NCBI GenBank assembly: GCA_945621435.1
Contig: CALZBR010000003.1
Span: forward strand, 29,618-93,617
Reading direction: 5' to 3'
DNA length: 64,000 nt
Origin: an uncultured Lachnospiraceae bacterium
Lineage (GTDB): Bacteria; Bacillota; Clostridia; Lachnospirales; Lachnospiraceae
Shown here: positions 50,840-61,563 of the stretch, piece by piece
How positions within the stretch are numbered: position 1 is the stretch's first letter
How the letters are laid out: each line of letters opens with the position of its first letter
Translations under genes and position numbers: made by a program
The notes under the pieces: generated by a model
Databases searched by the model: none
Seen by the model: only the letters and a program-made list of their open reading frames with translations
Told to the model about the DNA's origin: nothing

Positions 50840-53026
50840 TCACTCGATGACTTCCACCGCAAATAACGCCTCCCCTGCCCGGATTTCTCCTTCCTTCAGC
50901 AAACGAACCCTGCGGTTCTCCGCGAGCTCCGTACATACAACAGGTGACGCCAGGGAAGGCGCTTTTTCTCTTAAATACTCCATATCCAGCTTCATCAGGG
51001 GTTCTCCCTTTTTCACCTTCTGACCGTTTTCCACATATACCTCAAAGCCTTCCCCATTCAGCTTTACGGTATCGATTCCCACATGGATCAACAGCTGGAT
51101 GCCCGAACCGGTTACAAACCCTATTGCATGCTTGGTATCAAACACAAAGCTGACTTCTCCATCCTCCGGTGCACGCACAATGGGATCCGCCGGGGTGACC
51201 ACGGCACCGTCTCCCATCATGCCCTCTGCAAAGGCTTCATCCGGCGCGGTGGAGAGCTTAGCTGCGATACCACTCATCGGGCTTGATATTATGATGCGTG
51301 CATCCATCTCCGTATCAGATGTCTGCTCCGATTTTTGCGTCTGCTCCGCATTCATCGCCTGCTCCCGGCTTGGCGTCTGCTGCAGATAATCCTCCAGATT
51401 CGATTTGATTACTGTGACATGGGGACCGTAAATGATCTGCACCCCGTTCCCCTTACGAACCACTCCCGATGCCCCGGTTGATTTCAGTAAGGCGTCATCC
51501 ACCGGCTTTGCATCAAATACGCTACAACGAAGCCTGGTTGCACAACAGTCCACATCGCTGATATTTTCCCTGCCACCAAGACCTCTGACGATTGCTTCAC
51601 TGACCGGATCCGTCTGTCTCTTCCCGGCGTCAATATCCGCCTTTGAATCTTCGCCTGTCTTTGCATTCTCCCGTTCCCTTCCGGCATTCACATCAGCTCT
51701 TGTATACAGCTTCGTCTCAGTATCATCCTCTTCTCTTCCCGGCGTCTTAAAATCAAATTTCTTTATCATAAACCTAAAAATAAAATAGTATAAGAAGAAG
51801 TAAAGAATCCCCACGGGAAGGATTCTCAACCAGCTTGTCTTCTCATTTCCCTGAAGGATTCCGAATAGAAAAAGGTCAAGCAGTCCTCCGGAAAATGTCA
51901 GTCCCACCGCAATATTCAATACATGGGCAATCATATAGGCAAAGCCTGCCAGAACGACCTGGACAGCAAAAAGCGCGGGAGCCACAAACAGGAAGGAGAA
52001 CTCCAGGGGCTCCGTGATTCCTGTCATCATACATGCCAGAGAAGCAGAAAGCAGCAATCCACCCGCTGCTTTCTTTTTCTTCGGCTTTGCACAGTGATAC
52101 ATCGCTAGCGCTGCTCCCGGCAGTCCGAAGATCATAAAGATAAATTCCCCGGAAAAGTACCTGGTCGCATCTGCACTGAAATGCACAATGTCAGCGGAAT
52201 CAGCGAGCTGTGCAAAGAAAATATTCTGCCCGCCCTGTACCGGCTGTCCGGCTATATTCATTGTCCCGCCTACCCCTGTCTGCCAGAAGGGCATGTAGAA
52301 TACATGATGCAGCCCAAAAGGAATCAGAGCCCTTTTGATCAATCCGAAAATCAATGTTCCAAAATATCCGCTTCCCGTTACCAGACTGCCGAGAGCGTAG
52401 ATTCCGTTCTGAATCACAGGCCAGATAAAATATAACAAAATACCCACAAACATATACACAAGGGTAGAGATAATGGGAACAAACCTCGTCCCACCGAAAA
52501 AGGAAAGGGCATTGGGCAGCGCAATCCTGTAAAACCGGTTGTGCAATGCCGCAACGCCAAGACCAACAATGATACCGCCAAAAACACCCATTTGTAATGT
52601 TTGTATTCCACAGACGGAGGTAATCGTTCCCTCCAGAACATCAGCCGTTATCTCACCATTCTCCAGGATCTCTCCGCGATTCAGGAGCATCGCATTGATG
52701 GCTGTATTCATGACAAAATAGGCAATCACCGATGACAGAGCGGATACCTCCTTTTCCCTCTTTGCCATCCCGATTGCCACACCCACCGCAAATATCAGAG
52801 GAAGATTATCAAAAACAGCACTTCCCACCCGATTCATAATCACGAAAAGTCCATGAAGTACTGTTTTATCTCCCAAAAATTTTTCCAAACCATAGGTTTC
52901 AATCATTGTATCATTCGTAAAGGAACTTCCGATTCCCAACAAAAGACCTGCCACCGGCAGGATTGCAATCGGCAGCATAAAGCTTCGCCCGATACGCTGT
53001 AACACACCAAAGATTTTGTCTTTCAT
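50840..53026 (-). CDS. PTS permease EIICBA, glucose/GlcNAc/alpha-glucoside family
   Basis: A 728-residue phosphotransferase permease with all three domains in the order IIC (about 1-430), IIB (about 480-555) and IIA (about 585-725). The IIC part has GLHHVFYMPFW and GITEPLEFSFLF, typical of the glucose superfamily. The IIB active-site Cys is in DVDCCATRLRCSV and the IIA active-site His in IQLLIHVGIDTVKL. A long polar linker (TPGREEDDTETK and following) joins IIC and IIB, and another rich in Gln and Ser joins IIB and IIA. The sugar cannot be told from sequence; glucose, GlcNAc and maltose-type sugars are possible. The 190 bases upstream hold no gene that I can support. Confidence 0.92.
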   Translation of the reverse strand: MKDKIFGVLQRIGRSFMLPIAILPVAGLLLGIGSSFTNDTMIETYGLEKFLGDKTVLHGLFVIMNRVGSAVFDNLPLIFAVGVAIGMAKREKEVSALSSVIAYFVMNTAINAMLLNRGEILENGEITADVLEGTITSVCGIQTLQMGVFGGIIVGLGVAALHNRFYRIALPNALSFFGGTRFVPIISTLVYMFVGILLYFIWPVIQNGIYALGSLVTGSGYFGTLIFGLIKRALIPFGLHHVFYMPFWQTGVGGTMNIAGQPVQGGQNIFFAQLADSADIVHFSADATRYFSGEFIFMIFGLPGAALAMYHCAKPKKKKAAGGLLLSASLACMMTGITEPLEFSFLFVAPALFAVQVVLAGFAYMIAHVLNIAVGLTFSGGLLDLFLFGILQGNEKTSWLRILPVGILYFFLYYFIFRFMIKKFDFKTPGREEDDTETKLYTRADVNAGRERENAKTGEDSKADIDAGKRQTDPVSEAIVRGLGGRENISDVDCCATRLRCSVFDAKPVDDALLKSTGASGVVRKGNGVQIIYGPHVTVIKSNLEDYLQQTPSREQAMNAEQTQKSEQTSDTEMDARIIISSPMSGIAAKLSTAPDEAFAEGMMGDGAVVTPADPIVRAPEDGEVSFVFDTKHAIGFVTGSGIQLLIHVGIDTVKLNGEGFEVYVENGQKVKKGEPLMKLDMEYLREKAPSLASPVVCTELAENRRVRLLKEGEIRAGEALFAVEVIE

Positions 53027-53220
53027 ATTTTCAGTCTCCTTTTCGTGTCATATTTTTTCCAATAAACACAACACTAATACATAGGAGACAAAAAATGACA
53101 AAAAACTGCTTACCTTGAAAAACAGTTGAAGCATCCGACAAGGTACTTTCCTCTTCCTCTATTCCATTCAATGCGAGAAACACCAGCATTGCATGAGTCC
53201 CAATCCTTTATTACCATCTA

Positions 53221-53830
53221 TCATACTTGATAATCGTGACTCGCCAAATACAGATATACAATGTTTTCAAGAGAGGGTCTGATGGTTTTGTAGAAGATCC
53301 TCCAGCTTTTAAGGAATCCAAAAGATTCGTGATTGAAAATGGCGATTCTTGTACCTCTGCCCAGCTTACTCTCCACTTCGATGTCCCGTCTTTTTTGGCA
53401 TGCGATATGTGGTCTCATACTTCATTCCCACATAATAATGTTCTCCCAAATCAGCTGTCATAGCCAAGCATTCTTTTCATGTGCTCATTCACATAGTAAA
53501 GCGGGAATCCCTCTTCACAATAACCGCCGATCATTCCGATTCTCTCAGAATCAGAATCCTTACCGCATGCCTTCCCTCACCGACCCGTGAGAATACTGCC
53601 TCCATCCAGTCTCTGTAAAAAGGGTCATAGTATACGGAACAATCCTCCTGCGTATTACCGGCAATGGGACAGTGAGGGCAGGGAGTATCACGCTTCATCG
53701 TAGCCTGATAACACAGGTCTCCGCACTGAACCCCTTTATATCTTTCCTTAACGTTCTGATTAAACTCCAAAAGTCTGAAATCATCTGAAATGACATAATA
53801 GTCTGTAAGTATGGTTTTGGAATGCTCCAA
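53221..53830 (-). pseudogene. Remains of a PAS-histidine kinase gene
   Basis: Three pieces of one signalling gene remain in different frames. The first (53531-53830) is an intact N-terminal PAS-like domain, with DYYVISDDFRLLEFNQNV and the Cys cluster HCPIAGN. The second (about 53460-53530) reads GGYCEEGFPLYYVNEHMKRM, the start of another PAS domain, and runs into a stop. The third (53300-53400) reads DIEVESKLGRGTRIAIF, the G2-box end of a HATPase domain nearly identical to that of the kinase downstream (DIKVESKLGEGSRFTV). The middle of the gene is lost. It looks like a decayed paralogue of the kinase at 53867-57889. Confidence 0.75.
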
Positions 53831-53866
53831 TATGCCACCTCCTGTTCCTATATCGTAAAATCCTGT

Positions 53867-56800
53867 TTAACCAAGCCACTTCCTCATTGTCTTCATAAGT
53901 ATCTTAAGGTCCAGCGGCTTTGCAATGTGCTCATTCATTCCTACGGTTTTTGCTGCGTGTACATCCTCCGCAAAGGCATTGGCCGTCATGGCAACGATCG
54001 GAACCTGTCTGCAGTAATCCCGGTTCATGGCACGAATTGCCCTGGTAGCATCATAACCGTTCATCTTAGGCATCTGTATATCCATAAAAATGAGATCGTA
54101 ATATCCGTCCTCGATTTCTTCCATCTTGTCCACAGCCTCCGCACCATTCCATACATGGTCTACGTCTATACCGGTGGTTCTAAAGATTTCTTCTGCGATT
54201 TCGGCATTCAGTTCGTTATCTTCTACCAGCAGAATCCGGTAGTTCGAATAATCCACATCCTCCAGGGATTTAAACGGTGCTTCTCCGGTTTCCGCCTCAT
54301 CTTTATTTAAGAGACCATCAAAGGTTCTCTCCAGTCTGGATCGAAACAGCGGTTTACTGATAAATACGTTGACACCTGCTTTTCTGGCTTCCTGCTCAAT
54401 ATCAGACCAGTCATAGGCAGATATAATGATGATCGGTACATCCGAACCAACTGCCTTTCGGATGTTTCTTGTTGTTTCAATTCCATCCATATCCGGCATT
54501 TTCCAGTCAAGAATGCAGGCAAAATAATCCCTGTTCTGTTCGTGATGCTCTACTACCTGTTTCACGGCTTCAGTACCACCGGAGACACCCTCTGCCTTCA
54601 TGCCAAGATCACATAACATGCTGACACAGGATTCAAGACTCAAAGTATCATCATCTGCCACAAGCACATCCAGATCAATGAATTTTTGGTTGTCTGTTAT
54701 GATTTCATCCTGTAATTTCAGATACATTGTAACTGTAAAACGGGAACCTTCACCCAGCTTGCTTTCCACCTTGATGTCACCGCCCATCATGCGGACAATA
54801 TTACGACTGATGGTCATGCCGAGTCCCGTCCCCTGTATCTTTTGTATCCCTTCGTTCTGTGCTCTGACAAAGGGTTCAAAGATATGCTCCACGAACTCCT
54901 CGCTCATTCCCAGACCATTGTCTTCGAAAACGAACTCAAAGCACCCGATTCTCGGCCGGTTGCTGTCTTTTTCCGTGATGGAAAGCCTGATTTTGCCTCC
55001 GTCCGGTGTATATTTTACCGCATTACCCATGAGGTTGGTAAAGACCTTCTGGATGCGAAGGCTGTCACCAATGACTGCCTCATGACTCACTCCGGTAATA
55101 TTCACTGACAGCTCATGATGATGCTCCTCAATCTGTGAATTTGTCATGTTAAGCAGGTTATCGATCAGATCGGAAAGATTGAATTCCTCTTCTGCTAAAT
55201 CTACCTTTCCGGACTCAATCTTACTCATATCCAAAACCTCATTAATGAGGCTCAACAGATGCTTACTTGCCCTGGTTATCTTTTTCAGACTGTCCTGCAC
55301 ACGCTCCCGGTCATCGATGTGCGCCGCTGCGATGGCAGTCATTCCGATAATCCCATTCATCGGCGTTCGTATATCATGAGACATATTCGACAGGAAGTCT
55401 GTCTTTGCCCTGTTTGCTGCTTCCGCCACGTCATAAGCAGCCTGAAGTGCCATTTCCTGCTGGCGCTCTTTTTTGATCAGATCATCCACATTTCTTGTTC
55501 CAATCACTGCTACATGGCTTCCGTCTGTTGCATGAACATAAGCAACTCTCAACTGGATATAATGGTATTCCCCATTCATTAACACTTCAACAGTGACTGA
55601 GTAATCCTCATTTCTGGAACGGATGTATTCCAGACTCATTTTTTCAGAATACTCCGCACGACTGTTCTCCGATACCTGTTCCTTAACATAGGTCTGCATC
55701 ACTTTTGTCCAGGAGTTCCCCTCTCTGGACAGGAGCTGCTTTGTAGAGTCAACATGCTCGTCTGCAATACGTAAAAAATTAACCGTATCCGCATTGGGAT
55801 CTACAACAAGAACAGAATCGTATTCTGAGCCAAGACCTTCAATGATCTCACGCTGCACTTCCATCTCTCTGGTCTGCTTCAGCTGGCGCCGTACTTCCTC
55901 ATCCACATCCCGCAAGCCCAGGATAAAAGTGATCTTTCCGCTTGAATCCACCGTTTTGGCCGTATTCATCTCAAAATAGGAAATGACGCCATCTTTGACT
56001 CTTCTGTATCCAAGCTTGTACAGTCCCTGCTCAAGCACCTTCTCCATAAGGATGGAAAGATTGATAGACTCCTTGAGTCGGTCACGATCTTCCGGAACAA
56101 CAAAGGTATCAATGTATTTGGACAAAATCAGCTCATAATCCTCAAGGGCAAGCAGCTTGTTCAACACCTCAGGATCAAATGCGACTCCATCCGTACGATA
56201 AAGTGTCATTTTTCTTGTATTCGCATCAATTTTAAACAGACTGCTATATTCCCGACTCAGAGCACCGATGATACGAAGCTGTTCTTCCTGTACTGCTCTG
56301 TTTTTATGTTCTTCCTCCACAATGGCATCGACACAGCGGAATCCCAGGATGATCTGACTCTCTGCATTATGTCTGGTATATAGTCTGATAAAAGAAGCCT
56401 GATAATGATGAATCCCTGTATCGCTCAGATTCACGCGATAAGTGCAGGAATAAGAATCGTTGTTTTCCAGCTCCGCTTTCACCTTGTCCAACGAAATAGC
56501 AGTCCAAAGAGCGTCTCTGTCCTCCTCCGGAACATATTTGGTAATATAATAATTCCAGGTATCCTGATAAGAACGTCGAAGGGTTCTCTGATCTTCTGCA
56601 ATGACCTTTCCGTAACGCTTGATGGTCACAGCGGTATCATTTACCGGATCAAGCAGCATAACATCCGGATATTCTCTGCTGAGCGTTCCTGCGATTTCCA
56701 TCTCATCCCGCATTTTTTCCATGGCTTCCAGTTCTTTTATCTTGGCGTCATGAATGATGCGGGTAGTATAGACCACATGGGAAAGCTTGCCATCCGGGGT

Positions 56801-57889
56801 ACGGTCTCCGACGATAAAAGAGCATTCTGCCCAGATGGGCTTGTTGCCTGTCTCAGGAGAAATATCTACAGTGCTTAAAAACTGTTTAGAGATGATTTTG
56901 TTGTTGCCAAGTCTTTGGTCCAATGTGGACAAATCCACAAACTCCAGCATTTCCTCCGTATAGGAAGGCACTATCATGTGATGGCAGAAATAGCGCAGTC
57001 GCTCTGTTGCATCGCCGGATACGCCAATGTGAGCATGCACATGCTTTACAGATGACAGCTCCACAAAACTTCCGTCGCTCAAATCAATGTAATAAGCGGA
57101 GGTATATATCTCACTCATGGATTGTATCTGAGCAATTCTGCTGCTTAATTCTTCATTGATCTCTTCAAGCTTTCTCTGCTTTTCTTCCAGCTGCCGCTCA
57201 GAAGCACTGATCAGAACATTTTCTCTGCGTTCCACGGAAATAAACGCAAATACATTGATAATGGCAATCTGAAATGCCACGGAAGTACAGGGTACTGTTA
57301 CGAAGAATACCTGCAAAAAATCAAATACCAGGGGGACAACCGCAAACAGGGTAACGACGGCACCTTTTTTTCTCCCGGCTTTCTCTTTTGCCTGAATACA
57401 TCTTATAACTGCCCAGACAAAAATAACGACAAAATATCCCGTTGTTCCGATTCGCTCAATGATATACCATTTTCCTCTTGCATAGGAATCAACCGTATCC
57501 CCGATGGTAAAGAGCAGACCTGTCCATACATTGGCAATCACCATAAAAATAACCGCTGCCATAGGTATCGCCGCCAGAGTCAGTATCCCTTTTTTCGGAT
57601 TTTCTCTGTTAAGCATACTGTACAAAAAGGCAAACCAGGTAAATGCAAGAATCGCATTGGAAACAAAATACAGGGAAGTGGAAATCTGTAAACCCAGAGG
57701 TCCCATTCCTATTTTATCAAAATAGGTAAGCCCCCAGAATAGGTCAATGATATTGTGGCAAACCGCAAGAATAATAAGTTGCAGAAAGCCCTTTTCCCGG
57801 TATTTCTTATTGGAACTCAAGATGCGAAATAAAATAACTGTTCCTGTCACAAAAGCGATCACCGTAAACAGCATATAATCCACAAACAT
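53867..57889 (-). CDS. Hybrid sensor histidine kinase with two receiver domains
   Basis: A 1340-residue protein. Seven hydrophobic helices (about 1-222) form a membrane sensor, followed by a coiled coil (ERQLEEKQRKLEEINEEL) and several PAS-like modules (about 250-800). The HisKA box FLSNMSHDIRTPMNGIIG contains the phospho-acceptor His838; HATPase marks are VFTNLMGNAVKYTPDGG, FVFEDNGLGM and IQGTGLGMTISR. Two receiver domains follow, with phospho-acceptor Asp in CILDWKMPDMDG and in LIFMDIQMPKMNG. There is no output domain or Hpt domain, so phosphate must pass to another protein. The signal is unknown. A decayed relative lies just downstream. Confidence 0.93.
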   Translation of the reverse strand: MFVDYMLFTVIAFVTGTVILFRILSSNKKYREKGFLQLIILAVCHNIIDLFWGLTYFDKIGMGPLGLQISTSLYFVSNAILAFTWFAFLYSMLNRENPKKGILTLAAIPMAAVIFMVIANVWTGLLFTIGDTVDSYARGKWYIIERIGTTGYFVVIFVWAVIRCIQAKEKAGRKKGAVVTLFAVVPLVFDFLQVFFVTVPCTSVAFQIAIINVFAFISVERRENVLISASERQLEEKQRKLEEINEELSSRIAQIQSMSEIYTSAYYIDLSDGSFVELSSVKHVHAHIGVSGDATERLRYFCHHMIVPSYTEEMLEFVDLSTLDQRLGNNKIISKQFLSTVDISPETGNKPIWAECSFIVGDRTPDGKLSHVVYTTRIIHDAKIKELEAMEKMRDEMEIAGTLSREYPDVMLLDPVNDTAVTIKRYGKVIAEDQRTLRRSYQDTWNYYITKYVPEEDRDALWTAISLDKVKAELENNDSYSCTYRVNLSDTGIHHYQASFIRLYTRHNAESQIILGFRCVDAIVEEEHKNRAVQEEQLRIIGALSREYSSLFKIDANTRKMTLYRTDGVAFDPEVLNKLLALEDYELILSKYIDTFVVPEDRDRLKESINLSILMEKVLEQGLYKLGYRRVKDGVISYFEMNTAKTVDSSGKITFILGLRDVDEEVRRQLKQTREMEVQREIIEGLGSEYDSVLVVDPNADTVNFLRIADEHVDSTKQLLSREGNSWTKVMQTYVKEQVSENSRAEYSEKMSLEYIRSRNEDYSVTVEVLMNGEYHYIQLRVAYVHATDGSHVAVIGTRNVDDLIKKERQQEMALQAAYDVAEAANRAKTDFLSNMSHDIRTPMNGIIGMTAIAAAHIDDRERVQDSLKKITRASKHLLSLINEVLDMSKIESGKVDLAEEEFNLSDLIDNLLNMTNSQIEEHHHELSVNITGVSHEAVIGDSLRIQKVFTNLMGNAVKYTPDGGKIRLSITEKDSNRPRIGCFEFVFEDNGLGMSEEFVEHIFEPFVRAQNEGIQKIQGTGLGMTISRNIVRMMGGDIKVESKLGEGSRFTVTMYLKLQDEIITDNQKFIDLDVLVADDDTLSLESCVSMLCDLGMKAEGVSGGTEAVKQVVEHHEQNRDYFACILDWKMPDMDGIETTRNIRKAVGSDVPIIIISAYDWSDIEQEARKAGVNVFISKPLFRSRLERTFDGLLNKDEAETGEAPFKSLEDVDYSNYRILLVEDNELNAEIAEEIFRTTGIDVDHVWNGAEAVDKMEEIEDGYYDLIFMDIQMPKMNGYDATRAIRAMNRDYCRQVPIVAMTANAFAEDVHAAKTVGMNEHIAKPLDLKILMKTMRKWLG

Positions 57890-57944
57890 AAGTTATCTCC
57901 TCCCAAAACGGCGGAATCCTTGCATGTCCGACTGATTTAAACAC

Positions 57945-57991
57945 AAAAAGGCATTGGGACACTACAGGAAATCATAGTGTCCCACGCCTTT
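57945..57991 (-). terminator. Terminator of the chemoreceptor gene
   Basis: AAAGGC and GCCTTT frame a perfect TGGGACACTA / TAGTGTCCCA stem with one 2-base mismatch between; a T run follows on the minus strand. Confidence 0.88.
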
Positions 57992-58000
57992 GCTGATAAT

Positions 58001-59968
58001 CTACACATTGAATTGCTGTACTGTTGCTGATACCTCGTCCACTGCTGCGGACACCTGCTCTACCTTATCCTTCATGGACACTGCATCCGCCGCCACACCC
58101 TGAATATCCCGGCTCGCACCGTCTATCGCAAGGTTGACATCCTTCTGGCTCTTGTTGATATCCTCGACGGAAGCCGTCACTGCATGCACGGATGCAAACA
58201 GCTCCTGCGAGCTTGCACCGAGGTCAGCGGAGATAGAGCTGTAATACTCTGCACTGCCCTTATACTGTCCTGCGAGCTCATTCAGCTTCTCGAATGCCTG
58301 CTCGATATCGGAAGTCATCTTTTCAACGGTATCCGTTGTCTCCCTCGTCAATGTATCGACTGCATGAAGCAATCTGGCCGCAAGGCTGGAGACCTTGTTG
58401 ATCTCGTTGCCAGTCTCATCGGACAGTTTTCTGATTTCCTCAGCGACCACGGCAAAGCCTCTGCCCGCCTCACCGGCTCTCGCACTCTCAATCGATGCAT
58501 TCAGGGACAACAGATTGGTCTGGGAAGCAATCCCCGAGATCGCATCGGAGATAGAAGTAATCTCCCTGATACACTGTGCCTCCCTGATGGCTTCCTCCAG
58601 TCTCTCCTGACCGGCTCTGCAGCTGCCGAGGGAAGCTTCCTTTAAAGCCTGCATCTGTGGCAGCAATGTATTGATATGCTGTACGATATCATTGGAGTTG
58701 GCTGCCATCTCCTGCGCCTGACGGGCAACGGTCTGTGATGCCTTGGAAATCGTGCCGCAGTCATCGTTAATATGACGAATATTCTCGGTCTGCATGTCCA
58801 TGGCTGCTGCCGTTTCCTCAATCACGGCAGAGATATTGCTTACGGCGTCCGCAATCCCGCTTACGGAGGCATTTGCTTCCCGGATGTTTCCGTCCACACC
58901 CTTCATCTCCGTCATGGTCTTACGAATGGTAGCGACAAATTTCTCCTTGAGCTCTTCAATGAGAAAGCTGATTTCCTCTTCCTCATGTCTGTAGTAAGGA
59001 ACCTTATCCTGACCTACGACAGTCTCCTTAATAAAGGACTTCATGGTATTCATGGGACCCAGCTGTCTCTTTAAGATCACTGCCAGCGTAGCGATACAGA
59101 CTGCACCGACTATGACAGCAGACAAAGCCAGAAAAATGATAGCCTTCATCACTCTTCCGAACACATAAGACCGGGGAAGATATGCACCCAGCTGCCAGCC
59201 GGTGCTTTCCACGCTTTTCAGTCCAAGATAATAGCTTCCGCCATCCATGCCCCGGATGGTCTGTATTTCCACACTGTCCGTATCCATTTCATATACATCT
59301 GTGATCTTTGTGGAGGTACCGTCCTTCTGCATACAAAGGGAATTGTCGTTATGCATGATAATCGTTCCGTCCGCAGCCGTAACATAAACCGTCATATAGT
59401 CATTATTCAGCTCTGTCAGATTGCCGATTAAAGCATCCATCGTAATATCCGCAAGGATGACTGCCTTTTTGTTACCGTAATAAAAGGGAGTGGCAACAGA
59501 CACTACAATGCCGCCGGAATTGGCATCCACATAAGCATCTGTGATAATTGTCTTTTCCACAGCCCAGCAATCCGCCCACCAGCTTCTTCCGGTGGGATCC
59601 AGCTCAAATATGCCTCCGTTGTAAACCACATAGGGAGTCCCTTCCCGGCAAAAATAATAATTCAGGACATCGGCATCTCCCGCTGCACATTCGGTCAGAT
59701 AGGCTTCTGCCGCATCATCGGAAATATTCGGCATGGCCTTGAACGATGCGGCAATGATCTCTGTCTGAGATGCTTTTTTCTTTAACCAGTTATCAATAAA
59801 GGTGGCACCATTATCCGTATTCATGGAAATCTCGTTACGCGTGTCTGTAAGCAAAGCTTTCTGAATGGATACCACAGAGCAGATTTCCATAATGAGAACC
59901 AATACAATAATATCGAGAATAACCATGTGTCGGATGTGAGAGGTAATACTTCTTTGCCCTTTCTTCAT
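58001..59968 (-). CDS. Methyl-accepting chemotaxis protein with extracytoplasmic sensor
   Basis: About 655 residues from ATG 59968 (AAAGGAG six bases before); the longer frame to 60043 is not supported. A membrane helix lies near residues 15-37, then an extracellular double-Cache-like domain (about 38-275, with [21 protein letters not shown]), a second helix (about 280-305) and a linker with HAMP-like character. The signalling domain follows, with the conserved tip [29 protein letters not shown] around residue 515. Such receptors control motility or other outputs via CheA. The ligand is not known; relatives with Cache domains bind small acids or amino acids. Confidence 0.93.
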   Translation of the reverse strand: MKKGQRSITSHIRHMVILDIIVLVLIMEICSVVSIQKALLTDTRNEISMNTDNGATFIDNWLKKKASQTEIIAASFKAMPNISDDAAEAYLTECAAGDADVLNYYFCREGTPYVVYNGGIFELDPTGRSWWADCWAVEKTIITDAYVDANSGGIVVSVATPFYYGNKKAVILADITMDALIGNLTELNNDYMTVYVTAADGTIIMHNDNSLCMQKDGTSTKITDVYEMDTDSVEIQTIRGMDGGSYYLGLKSVESTGWQLGAYLPRSYVFGRVMKAIIFLALSAVIVGAVCIATLAVILKRQLGPMNTMKSFIKETVVGQDKVPYYRHEEEEISFLIEELKEKFVATIRKTMTEMKGVDGNIREANASVSGIADAVSNISAVIEETAAAMDMQTENIRHINDDCGTISKASQTVARQAQEMAANSNDIVQHINTLLPQMQALKEASLGSCRAGQERLEEAIREAQCIREITSISDAISGIASQTNLLSLNASIESARAGEAGRGFAVVAEEIRKLSDETGNEINKVSSLAARLLHAVDTLTRETTDTVEKMTSDIEQAFEKLNELAGQYKGSAEYYSSISADLGASSQELFASVHAVTASVEDINKSQKDVNLAIDGASRDIQGVAADAVSMKDKVEQVSAAVDEVSATVQQFNV

Positions 59969-60084
59969 ATGCACTCCTTTATTTCCTTTGTTTTTATCAA
60001 CACAACATATGGAAACATCTTGTAAAGTAATTTTACCACACACATAATTATTATAAAAGAAAAATTTTTGCCTGCAACGGTGAT

Positions 60085-60464
60085 ATTCAAGTCATCCTTA
60101 ACTTCTGCAAGGCTCTCTTCCGGTCCCAGTTAGCTGCCCGGCAAGTCACTGTCTGCAGAATAGAATACCACCTTTTCCAGGATCACTCCCGGCTCAACTG
60201 CATAGAAGCAGATATCATTCCGTCCCTCCTGCAGAATGACCGACATGGTTGTAATACGAGAATGATCCCTTACCCCGTCTGCCCATTCCTGATCAAACCA
60301 TTCCGTATAATACTTTTCAGATACGGTATATCCTCTTTTATTTCCGACAAACCGTTTTCTGCTTTGAAAAGTAATCTTGAAAAAGTATTCTGACCGTTAT
60401 CAAAAACAATCTGTACCGTACAGTTTGCTTCGTCCTTCCCCTTCAATGCATCACGGTCAATCAT
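60085..60464 (-). pseudogene. C-terminal remnant of a glycosidase (GH115-like)
   Basis: A decayed gene end. A first frame (60464 to about 60350) reads ALKGKDEANCTVQIVFDNGQ, and the sequence then continues in the next frame as NKRGYTVSEKYYTEWFDQEW and PGVILEKVVFYSADSD. A stop codon (60130-60132) then falls where the family has Tyr in the pattern PSYLGPPES (here S-stop-LGPEES). The combination of a PGVxLxKIVI-type strand and SYLGPPES is typical of the C-terminal domain of GH115-like xylan-active enzymes. There is no catalytic domain upstream; AraC and GH2 genes occupy that side. Confidence 0.6.
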
Positions 60465-60558
60465 AAAATGTACCTCCTTTTTTATAATCTAAGTGTTAGA
60501 AATAATCTACTCCGACATTATTTCATCCGCAATACCGAGATTCTGACTCTTCCAATTT

Positions 60559-61419
60559 TTAAATTTTGTTCTTTCGAAATTTCCCCGGTGCAATGTGATA
60601 TGTTTTTGTAAATTGTTTGCTAAAGGAATAGACATCCTCATATCCCACCATCTGCGCGATTTCCTTGATGGGAATCCCACTCTCCAAAAGCATACAGGCC
60701 TGCTCCATCTTTTTTTCTATTCTGTATTTTCCCGGTGAAATACCGTATTTCTTCCGAAATTCCTTTCGGAACGATTCATATCCCATAGGTATGTCTCCGG
60801 CTAACTTCTCCACCGAGATTTCACGGTCCAGATTCTGTTCCAAAATATCATGTACCGTTTGCAGGTAATCGTCCTTATTTGTGGTTTCATTCTTTGCTTT
60901 TCCATACCCAAACATGTATAAAAGCTCATGTTCCAGCTCTAATGCGATTGTGGGAAGCTCGTTTTGAGTAGCTGCCTTGAGCTTCCTGATAAGACCCTTA
61001 TACCGGTCCAGGTCGGCGGTATAGAATGCCTTCTTTCTCACCGGTGTACCCGGTAGTACGCCCAGCTTTTTCTCTGCTTCATAAAAATCAGCACTTACAG
61101 ATATAAAAAATTCCAACCATTGTCCATCCGGTTCCACTCTCGTTGAATGAACAATTCCGGGAACTCTTTGTACCAGATCCCCCGCTTCCAACAAAAATCT
61201 TTCGCCATCCTCCGTAATATATTCTCCACTTCCCCGCAGCAAAAGAAAGCAACTGTAGAACTCGTTGGTAAAATGGTATTGGGATCGTTCCGCAGTTTCT
61301 TTTTTCATAAATCCGCATGCAACAATTCCGTTTTTCAGATTTTCTCCTATACATCGATAAATCACATCACTTTGTGTGATTTCATCTCTCTTCTTTTCAT
61401 ATGCCTGATAATTTGTCAT
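60559..61419 (-). CDS. AraC-family regulator with cupin-type sensor domain
   Basis: A 286-residue transcription factor. Residues about 40-115 form a cupin-like ligand domain (FYSCFLLLRGSGEYITEDGERFLLEAGDLV and PGIVHSTR). Residues about 185-285 form the AraC DNA-binding domain with helix-turn-helix motifs VEKLAGDIPMGYESFRKEF and IKEIAQMVGYEDVYSFSKQF, ending in YHIAPGKFR. It is divergent from the GH2 beta-galactosidase gene with 186 bases between, so it most likely regulates that gene in response to a sugar. GAGG precedes the ATG. Confidence 0.93.
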   Translation of the reverse strand: MTNYQAYEKKRDEITQSDVIYRCIGENLKNGIVACGFMKKETAERSQYHFTNEFYSCFLLLRGSGEYITEDGERFLLEAGDLVQRVPGIVHSTRVEPDGQWLEFFISVSADFYEAEKKLGVLPGTPVRKKAFYTADLDRYKGLIRKLKAATQNELPTIALELEHELLYMFGYGKAKNETTNKDDYLQTVHDILEQNLDREISVEKLAGDIPMGYESFRKEFRKKYGISPGKYRIEKKMEQACMLLESGIPIKEIAQMVGYEDVYSFSKQFTKTYHIAPGKFRKNKI

Positions 61420-61563
61420 GATTTCCTCGCTTTTACCAGATTGGATAAAAAAAAACCCATCTTTGCCATTTCGCTCCCAGTAATTATTTAGTATCTTTAT
61501 TATAGGATTTTTTGAAATTTACATGGCTCTGAATAGTTACCCATATTGTATCATTACCGGTAA

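Noticed and set aside
53027..53220. Small protein frame (about 51 codons) upstream of the PTS gene
   Set aside because: It overlaps the expected promoter and leader of the PTS gene, and has no ribosome binding site or recognisable motif. It may be part of the decayed signalling gene beside it.
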